From Cyclobacterium salsum (lineage in GTDB: Bacteria; Bacteroidota; Bacteroidia; Cytophagales; Cyclobacteriaceae), in assembly GCF_010119245.1 (NCBI RefSeq), contig NZ_WNKG01000010.1, forward strand, positions 1 to 64,000: a stretch of 64,000 nt of DNA, read 5' to 3'. This document shows, one piece after another, positions 63,414 through 64,000 of the stretch. Every line of letters begins with the position of its first letter. Positions within the stretch are counted from its first letter, which is position 1. The position numbers and the translations under genes are program-made. A model generated the notes under the pieces. That model was not told where the DNA came from. It saw only the letters and a program-made list of their open reading frames with translations, and searched no databases.

Positions 63414-63533
63414 CATCCGGGAAAAAAGTGCCTTTGATGGACGGGTGGTAATCGAGTCCTGCCCAAAATGCCATAAGGTGATATTTTTTCATATCGACTG
63501 ATCCGGGCATTTGAATGGGTTTGGCCCGGATCC

Positions 63534-63565
63534 TACGCATGGCGGGAGTTGTGCGTATTTTTTTT
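63534..63565 (+). terminator. Terminator before the right-edge cargo gene
   Basis: TACGCA pairs with TGCGTA and is followed by eight T. Just upstream (63500-63532) GATCCGGGC and GCCCGGATC form another 9-bp stem. Together they would end the structural operon. Confidence 0.6.
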
Positions 63566-63575
63566 GGTATATTTA
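63558..63575 (+). promoter_or_regulatory. Poly-T/TATATTTA promoter of edge cargo gene
   Basis: TTTTTTTT-GGTATATTTA lies 23 nt before the ATG at 63599, matching the promoter layout of cargo gene 1. Confidence 0.4.
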
Positions 63576-63598
63576 GCTTTTAATTTGACAAAACTACT

Positions 63599-64000
63599 AT
63601 GGGACAAATTCTGTATCCAGATGAAAAAGAGTTTAAAGGGCCTTGGCTCCTTAGCCGTGAAGATTTGGAGAAGTTAAATGAGATAGTTTCAGAAATAGAT
63701 GATTTACTTAAGACGTCCTGGGACAATAAGATCAATCGTGAAATATTAGAGGATAATCCTGATATTAATCCAGACGGACTAGCAAAAGAATTTGAAAGAA
63801 TAAAAAAAAGAGTTTACCCATTTGATAACAGAATCGATTGTCAACTAATTTCTAAAGATGGAATTAAACTATCAGATAGTACTATTAATGGGCTTCTAAA
63901 GCATCCTGGCCTGCCAAAAATGGCTCCTCATGAAATTGTCATTAATATATCCCGTGGATCTTCGTACAGTAACAAATTTGATTTAAGATTAACACGACTT
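63599..64000 (+). CDS. AT-rich cargo-like gene, cut by the window edge
   Basis: From the ATG at 63599 the frame stays open for 134 codons to the end of the window: MGQILYPDEKEFKGPWLLSR at the start and MAPHEIVINISRGSSYSNKF near the edge. It is AT-rich, charged and unlike the structural genes around it. With its own promoter after a terminator, it is a third accessory gene of this phage. No family is recognised. Confidence 0.6.
   Translation, partial: MGQILYPDEKEFKGPWLLSREDLEKLNEIVSEIDDLLKTSWDNKINREILEDNPDINPDGLAKEFERIKKRVYPFDNRIDCQLISKDGIKLSDSTINGLLKHPGLPKMAPHEIVINISRGSSYSNKFDLRLTRL

Larger units (their letters stand above)
31487..64000. mobile_element. Integrated tailed-phage (prophage), left 32.5 kb
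   Basis: From the tRNA fragment to the right edge every gene is phage-like or cargo: repressor, Cro-like protein, primase-helicase, restriction-modification module, fibre, capsid protease, capsid, terminase, portal and connector-type genes. No integrase, holin or tail-tube gene has been seen, so the element continues beyond 64,000. Coding is tightly packed with ATGA overlaps. Most genes are GC-richer than the AT-rich cargo genes near 39-41.6, 43.2-43.5, 57.7-59.3 and 63.6 kb. Confidence 0.9.

Noticed and set aside
31487-64000. Mu-like transposable phage
   Set aside because: There is no transposase, and the left end is a tRNA fragment, which points to an integrase-type element.

Overview
The window looks like a chromosome segment of a Bacteroidota bacterium, most likely Cytophagales (Cyclobacteriaceae-like). 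The grounds are moderate GC, starts without clear Shine-Dalgarno sequences, many lipoproteins, a GH43 enzyme, a propeller-type sensor kinase, a giant secreted protein with delta-60, malectin and sorting domains, and Bacteroidota-type phage genes. The lineage is inferred from gene content; no rRNA or marker gene is present.

Region 1 (1-31,480) is host chromosome. It opens with tandem 116-bp tRNA-3'-end/terminator repeats leading into a small GIY-YIG nuclease gene. Then come an AraC-HTH/TPR regulator, a lipoprotein hydrolase, gene debris, a sugar epimerase-like protein, a GH43 lipoprotein, a group II intron remnant, a PKD/beta-helix lipoprotein, an ECF sigma factor, a two-component pair, an SDR, several lipoproteins or exported proteins, a c-type cytochrome, an APC permease, a broken Ca2+/cation exchanger, a hydrolase lipoprotein and a 1408-aa secreted beta-propeller/malectin protein. 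The permease-exchanger cassette occurs twice (about 5.2-5.9 kb, decayed; 23.1-25.4 kb, permease intact), bracketing about 18 kb.

Region 2 (about 31,487 to the right edge and beyond) is an integrated phage. Its left end is a displaced tRNA 3' end on the minus strand, followed by that tRNA's terminator. A divergent repressor/Cro-like pair, a LuxR-type regulator, many small early genes and a TOPRIM/SF3 primase-helicase fill 31.5-39 kb. A minus-strand accessory operon (43,521 to 39,137) encodes a small beta-rich protein, a single-chain restriction-modification enzyme, a SLATT-like membrane protein with CxxCx11CxxC, and a 63-aa Cys-tailed protein. This is a likely anti-phage module.

Between 43.7 and 44.1 kb lies a non-coding control region. 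It has 11 GTTAC/GTAAC motifs, including two palindromes, followed by three TGCGA motifs at exact 11-bp spacing. The same phased motif lies between the divergent repressor and Cro genes.

Late genes (44.1-63.4 kb, plus strand) encode a collagen-like/Asp-box fibre, a beta-helix spike, an S49 capsid protease, the major capsid protein, a Stealth-like glycosyltransferase, a PLD-like protein, terminase subunits, portal and connector-type proteins. Between terminase and portal sits a cargo hotspot. Two unrelated AT-rich genes are each flanked by a copy of the terminase 3' end and of the start of the next phage gene. The two terminase ends differ only at synonymous sites, so the island probably grew by homologous recombination between related phages. 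A third AT-rich cargo-like gene runs off the right edge. The integrase, intact tRNA and tail genes are expected beyond 64 kb.
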